This document shows, in pieces, positions 58,582 to 64,000 of a stretch of DNA of 64,000 bases. Origin of the DNA: Marsupella aquatica (Eukaryota; Marchantiophyta); contig OZ316892.1 of the NCBI GenBank assembly GCA_973895155.1, positions 10,602,001 through 10,666,000 of the forward strand, in the 5' to 3' direction. The notes under the pieces are model-generated. The model saw nothing but the letters and a program-made list of their open reading frames with translations. It was not told the DNA's origin and did not search any database. Position 1 is the first letter of the stretch. Every line of letters begins with the position of its first letter. A program made the translations under genes and the position numbers.

Positions 58582-59302
58582 TGACAGGCAGGGGGCAGGA
58601 AGAGTGCTCAGACAATCATCTGAATACTTGGAGTTAGTGTGATCAATATTGGGTATTTGGACCTCCCATTATAGCATGTTCATCCTGGAACATCTTGTAA
58701 TGATGTGCAAATGACTATTGCATAATATTTGATAGGATCCGGTGGGAATAAAACAACACATGCCAAATAAAAGTACATGTTACATAATGACCAGGAAAAT
58801 GCAAGTGCACAAGTCTGGAAAAATAGTGCACCTACTGATTCTCACTTGCTTTAATGACAAGAAATACCCTAAGCTTAACAAATAAAGGTTTGAGGACTCA
58901 AAGCAAGAGGAGTCCACAACTCAAAGTATCAATTGTGTGTCTCATTCACTAGAATTGGCAGAATTCCTTAAAATCTGTTAAAGGGCTGGGGGTGAATACA
59001 CTATATTGAAAACTAAATATAGTGGGAATGAGAGCTCTAGCATAGGAAAATAAAAAACACTTAGAGGGGGTGCCAAAGTACTTTAAAGTCTAAATTATAC
59101 AGTGGTGTACCTTGTTAAGACACATTAATGTAAAAATATATGACAAGAATTCCTAGAAAGAGAAAACATTGAAGAGTGGATTGGCCATATAACAACGGTG
59201 TCAAAATCATATGACAGGCAGGGGGTGGGAACAGTGCTCACTCAATCATTTGGATACTTGGGGTTACTTTAAGAAAGAGTAATCAGTATTGACTATTGGC
59301 CC
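58582..59302. mobile_element. Possible TRIM-like element with terminal direct repeats
   Basis: Two direct repeats of about 90 bp, 58582-58678 and 59212-59302, both starting TGACAGGCAGGGGG and containing ACAATCAT/TCAATCAT and ATACTTGG segments, flank repeat R2 copy 2 (58698-59205). Two direct repeats around a short non-coding core resemble terminal-repeat retrotransposons in miniature. No clear TG...CA borders, primer site or target duplication was seen, so the class is uncertain. Confidence 0.5.
58698..59205 (+). repeat. Dispersed repeat R2, copy 2
   Basis: Collinear with 7881-8462 on the same strand, diverged with several small indels. Non-coding. Confidence 0.75.
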
Positions 59303-60548
59303 ATTGTAAGTTTATTAAAGTGATTATTTTTGTTAAAAACTCTGGCCATACTCGTGGCCATAGTCATGACTTGGATCCATGCTGATTTGAATTTGTGTGA
59401 GAAGAAGTAAACCACTCTCAATAATGTGACACAATGATCCAAAATCACCATGCGTGGACTCTCTATTAATGGACATTGTCCAATGTAATGAAATGTACGA
59501 GGTGGAATCCTGGGTCAAATTTTAGGCTCACCCTCTAAGCCCTACAATGGCATGCATTTGGTCCCAAGTTCAATTGGTTGCAGATTTTCAGTGTATTTAA
59601 ATATTCGCTCCCCCCTTAGCGAAATAAAAGTGAGAAATACGCTAATCTAAGTGTTAAACTTTAAGCATCAGACTCTTGAATATTTGTTTATGTATGTGAC
59701 ATTTTTAAATATGCATGTCCCTGTAGAGATATGTTTTAGTTTAGGGAATCCAAAGTTTCTAATCTAGGCTTTTGTACAACAGAATGTCAACTTTTGAACG
59801 TCTAAGAAGAACATGTCAATATAGGTCAGACAGATCATTTCCCAGGTATAGAACCACACCAGAGAATATACTCCCTAACACGTTACATGCAGCAGATAGT
59901 TTACTGACAAAGTAGCTTTGTAAAGTAGCATTTGTAATAGGAATACACAACTTTGGTCTAAAGATACCCCAAAAAAGGGATTTTGAGCGTAGTCAACAAA
60001 TCCATTGGACCAAACTTCCCCTTGTGCAATATTCGTGTTCGGCAATGTCCAAGGATACACAGTTCCTTTTGAGAATCCAGGGTCAATAAACCAACATGTT
60101 TTTGAGAATTTAGAGTTGAGTTTTTTGTCTTGCTGTTGACTGATTCTAAGTTGAGTCCCACTCAAACATCAAGGCTTTACTTGTGAATGATGGTAGAATG
60201 ATGTCAATTGTCTTTTGTGTTTGTTCATTTGTTTAGAATGTATTTTTTACTCAAAACAAACAAAATAAAGTTGCTTCAACTTTAAACAACCTTCCCCTTC
60301 CCCAAATGGTATGAAAGAGCTTTTGGGACTATGGTATATCTAGATAAATATATCAGTAATTCTTCCAAAGAACTAAACATGTACTATTATATACAAAAAC
60401 AAAGTAAAGTAGCTTGTCTTGTAGTATTTCAGGCTCAAAGAGATTCAGATGTTAACAAGAACCCCGCTATGGAGATCATAGTGGGGTTTACAAGAGACAT
60501 TCAATCTTGGAGGTAGACATCAAGTGAGAGAGTGTTTTGTTTTTGGCT
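59303..60548. other. AT-rich intergenic, nothing recognised
   Basis: No exon, RNA gene or delimited repeat found. Confidence 0.5.
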
Positions 60549-60866
60549 GGGGTCACTTCCACGGAAGTGACACATCACATGCGACGAAATATAGGCCCAT
60601 TTAAATGGGTGCGGCAGAAGACTTCCAAAGTTTGGTGAAAGAACACATAGAACATGTTTTATTGAATGGTTGACTTTCAAGAACACATAGGCCTATTTGA
60701 TTGTAAAAAATACTTTCTTTAAAGTTTTTAGGGGTTTTCTTAGTAAAAAATGACAAAAATTTAAAGAAAGAAAGGGTTTTGCCAAAACCAAATTCCACTT
60801 ATAAGTTAGGGGGGTCAAACCCTAAAACGTCGCACGCGATGTATGACCCTCCATATAGTGAACCCC
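60549..60866. mobile_element. MITE-like element family M1, copy g
   Basis: About 320 bp with inverted ends of about 38 bp. Left: GGGGTCACTTCCACGGAAGT then GACACATCACATGCGACG. Reverse of right: GGGGTTCACTATATGGAGGG then TCATACATCGCGTGCGACG. The right border is obscured by a 16-C run. The left end is itself partly palindromic (GTCACTTCC...GGAAGTGAC). Confidence 0.7.
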
Positions 60867-60878
60867 CCCCCCCCCCCT
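60863..60878. repeat. Poly-C run (16 C)
   Basis: A pure C homopolymer at the right edge of the M1 copy. Its length is prone to sequencing and slippage error. Confidence 0.9.
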
Positions 60879-62080
60879 TCCGGTTTTTGGTAGGGCTCTC
60901 ATTGTGTAACCCAGGTAAGTTTGTAGGATCGAGTGCATGCTTTGTTTGTGATGATTATAATTTGTATGGATTTGATTAGTTATGATGTGGCCCAACGTCC
61001 TTTCAATTCAATTATTGAACCCCATCTTGACCCTTTCTTGAAGAGAACATTTTCTTCTTGGTTGCTAGACAAACTTGGCAAAGTTTACAAATTATTTGAC
61101 AATCAATAGCAAGCTCAACTTTTTGACAACACTTGAAATACAGATTTGCCTTCTTCCACGTCAAGAATTGTGATGAGTAATGTTTTTGTGTGATAACCCA
61201 ATATCAAACATTTATTTAGTTTCAAGATCTCACTTCTAGTTTATTGATTTGTGATCATTATTTCTGGATTAAAAAAAGCACAAAGTTCTAATTTGTAACA
61301 TTCAGATATTCAGATCTGAATTTAGTGTACTACTTGACCAGAAAATTGGAGCTTAATTTTGTATTTGGCTTGTGCATGTTTTCTCAAATTTTGACAAATG
61401 GAAAAATTGCAAACATTAATATTGTATATAAGGAAACATGAATACTCTATCAACTAAGTAACTTTGCTACAAAGAAAGGCATATAAAAAGACTTTAGATT
61501 GAGAGTTATTCCTTTTGTTCTTGTTAGAAATAGCAATAGCAAAAGCAAGATTAGGTTAAAAAGTACAATTAGGTTAAAAATCAAGAAGATTACAAGTAAA
61601 GCCATTGTAGTGCACACACTTGCAAATGTCAAAATACTTCTTGATCCCAGTTGTAACTTTAAAATCAATTAAGTTACAAGTTAAGGCATTATCAATGATG
61701 CACAAGTTGGTTTAGGCACACAAGACATTTATGACGGAATATCTCCATACTAGCTAGCCACTTTAGCTTTTGATTTTGCAGTGTGGTGATTGAATCAATT
61801 TCCAGCCTATTGCAAAGAATGTTCCGAGTCAGTTTCAGACCACTTAGACCACTAGGCTCGGTGCATCGACACCTTAATATGTCAAGTTGTACATATATTG
61901 GGGCAAAGATGGTTGAGCTGAATAGTCTCAACTCAAAACTAAGCTCTGTAATTTCATGTGCTCACCTGTTCATTTGAGCTGTCAACACCCACTTATCCCC
62001 TTACTATTACAGACAGTTCCATTGGGAGCAGTTCTCCAACTCTGTCTCAGTATTTAAATTAATCCTTCAGCTGGAATGGC
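60879..62080. other. Intergenic with an R5-like repeat fragment
   Basis: No gene recognised. 61580-61690 contains CCAGTTGTAACTTTAAAATC and TAAGTTACAAGTTA, related to the tandem repeat at 63602-63835. Confidence 0.4.
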
Positions 62081-62165
62081 TAGGACAGATTATGGATAGA
62101 ATTGAAACAAGGGGAACAAAGTCAAACTTAAGGGCTAGACAGATTATCGATAGAATTGAAACAAG
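62081..62165. repeat. 54-bp period duplication
   Basis: GACAGATTAT, then GATAGAATTGAAACAAGGG, occurs at 62084 and 62138. Confidence 0.75.
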
Positions 62166-63359
62166 GGAGAATGAAGTGGCACATAGCACGAGGCGCAATA
62201 AATCAGTAGGAAGGACATCTTCAACTTGGCAACAGTCCTGCCAAATTTGTTGCTCCGCATATGGTTCTAAGCCCGGTTGTAAGTTGACTAAATAAAGCTA
62301 GGGTCATAAATGTTTTAAACAATATTAGTACACTGAGAGTTCAATATCAGGAACCATTGATGTATGAAAGTGGTATCTCGCTGGTAAAGTTTTTGTAGTT
62401 TTCAAAACATCTTTCTCCATGCAATTTTCTGCTGGCACAGAAAAAGTTTCAAACTAGGGAGATGATTGACCCACAGATTCATTAAATCTCTCCCTTTAAG
62501 CAGGATGGCACTGATGAGATTTGTGATCAACTTGGATGGAAGATATTGAAGCAGGCAGGCCAGCTCTTTCAACATCGAGATGCACAAAGCAATGAACTAG
62601 TCCCCGACAAGTAATCCTAACAGATTATGACATTGTATAGCCATTCGGTCAGCAGCACGTAAGCTTTCGCCAATTGTGTGGCACGCAGGAGGACATGGGA
62701 GGCCCTCCAATAGACCGCGCGTTAAATCTACACCGCGTTAATGCTCCTCCATCTTGTTGGGACCCCGTACACTGCCCGTCCCAGTCCCCGATGTTGCTGC
62801 CCGTTCTGGACCGAGTTTGCCAGAACATAAACCAAAACTCTACCATATTGTCACATGCCGTCGACTTTGAGTTTATGCACCCTTCACTTGCTTTCGTCCG
62901 CTCCGGCCCAAGTCTCCATCACTGTTGCCTGCTCCAGCCCAAGTTTGCCACAACATAAACCAATACTCTATCATTTATCATGACTCTCATGCAAAGTACC
63001 AGGCTTTGCCTGAAACAAAGATCCTAGCTGTGCATCCACAATTCTCGTACAGTGCACAGGTGATTACCCTCCGCTCTCCGTCCACTTTGGATTTCAGTGT
63101 TCGATGATTCCTAGAATGCCCAATTGACCATTCCACCCTAATAGAGCCCCAAATTGTCTGTTGAGCACTGAAACACCGGCCTTGCATTGGCCTCAACAAT
63201 TCAACGTTTCCACCTCTTTTTTCTCAGTGAATGGGCCTCCCAAGTCGGTGAGAATCTCAAACTTCATAGTTGGTGACATTTGCCAAACTTTTGGCAACCA
63301 TATTCATTATTGCCAATATTGAAGATTTATCTTATCTTTTAAGTTAATAAGAAGAAAAG
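62166..63359. other. Intergenic with a degenerate 128-bp duplication
   Basis: AGTTTGCCAGAACATAAACC (62814) and AGTTTGCCACAACATAAACC (62942) lie in diverged units 128 bp apart, both with the AACATAAACCA core of the foldback at 33886. No gene recognised. Confidence 0.5.
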
Positions 63360-63590
63360 ATAACTAAAACAGTTAGTGCTGTACAAAATTAACCTTTTCT
63401 TTTGTATTTGACTTACTGCATGGCAACCTAAGTATTACACAAAATTTGCCACAAACAAGATTTGGGCACTGTTTTTTTTTTTGCAAAACTGTTGTGTCCA
63501 CTTTGCCGTTGTCTATGTTGATGTGGCATGTCCTCGTGCCAAGAAATTTGCAAGAGATCCCTAATGGGGGTCCAAAATTAAGTTAGAAGT
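63360..63590 (+). repeat. Dispersed repeat R4, copy 2
   Basis: Partner of 43090-43330, with shared TTTGCCACAAACA, TTGATGTGGC/TGATGTGGC and AATTTGCAAGAGA segments. Confidence 0.65.
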
Positions 63591-63601
63591 TAAGTTATGG
63601 C

Positions 63602-63835
63602 GCACACATCCGTAAGGGTTGGTGTACTCTTTTAACCCAATTGTACTTTAAAATTGATAAGGTTACAAGTTATAACATTCTGATGAACACATTCACAAGG
63701 GTCATGTACTATTAGATCCCAATTGTAACTTTAAAATTGATAAGGTTGCAAATCAGAACATTTTAGTGAACACATCGCTAAGGTTGGCGTAGTGTTTAAC
63801 CCCAATTTTAGCTTGAAAATTGATAAGGTAAGATT
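63602..63835. repeat. 82-bp tandem repeat (R5), about 2.7 copies
   Basis: CCCAATTGTA with TTTAAAATTGATAAGGTT recurs at 63636, 63718 and 63801. Units also share a GAACACAT segment and a GGTTGGYGTA or GGTCATGTA segment. AT-rich and non-coding. Confidence 0.8.
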
Positions 63836-64000
63836 GACATTTCAATAATCCCAACACAAATTTAACATCAACTGAACATAATTTTTCATCACCATTTCTT
63901 TGATAATTAACAATGCACAAAGATGACCTAAATTTGACCTAAATTATGAATGAGGTTCGCTTATGGTTGGCTTAATTAACATAAAGTTGAGGTATCTTCT
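63836..64000. other. Window end, nothing recognised
   Basis: AT-rich sequence with no features. Confidence 0.5.

Overview
The window is nuclear DNA of a land plant. It holds an AP2/ERF transcription-factor gene of the plant-specific WRINKLED1/ADAP group with the standard AP2 exon ladder, including a 9-nt microexon. It also holds a plant-type RluA pseudouridine synthase, a nuclear tRNA-Gly(UCC), and many plant-type transposable-element remnants. Gene density is very low (two protein genes and one tRNA in 64 kb), so a large or repeat-rich genome is likely. I cannot name the species; nothing seen separates a bryophyte, lycophyte, fern or seed plant.

Layout: 0-2.7 kb is repeat debris with a clean 280-bp Copia-type solo LTR (1590-1869). 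tRNA-Gly(UCC) is at 2683-2754. A two-exon RluA-family pseudouridine synthase lies on the minus strand at 3660-5909, with an unusually long N-terminal extension. From 6 to 37 kb the sequence is mostly non-coding: AT-rich tracts, short tandem duplications, MITE-like elements (a dispersed family with imperfect inverted ends near 8.6, 16.8 and 17.0 kb; a Tourist-like element at 31590-31914; a small foldback at 33886-33977) and more GC-balanced, apparently unique stretches in which I recognise no gene. The WRI1-like gene occupies 37217-40195 on the minus strand in eight exons. Its upstream region carries a 58-bp CT/GA microsatellite and two RY (CATGCATG) motifs. From 41 kb on there are further dispersed repeats, a decayed L1-type LINE on the minus strand (about 46430-49560) interrupted by a 325-bp Mutator-like element with about 125-bp inverted arms and a 10-bp target duplication, a GC-richer block with a possible first exon near 51.1 kb, and more members of the same MITE-like and repeat families to 64 kb.

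The two protein genes are unrelated in function, RNA modification and (by family) regulation of fatty-acid/lipid genes, and form no operon or cluster. I found no CRISPR array, defence system or other multi-gene system. The most useful new material is the exact gene models, the nested transposon history, and a dispersed non-autonomous element family with at least five copies here. All splice sites and element borders were read by eye and were not checked against transcripts or databases.
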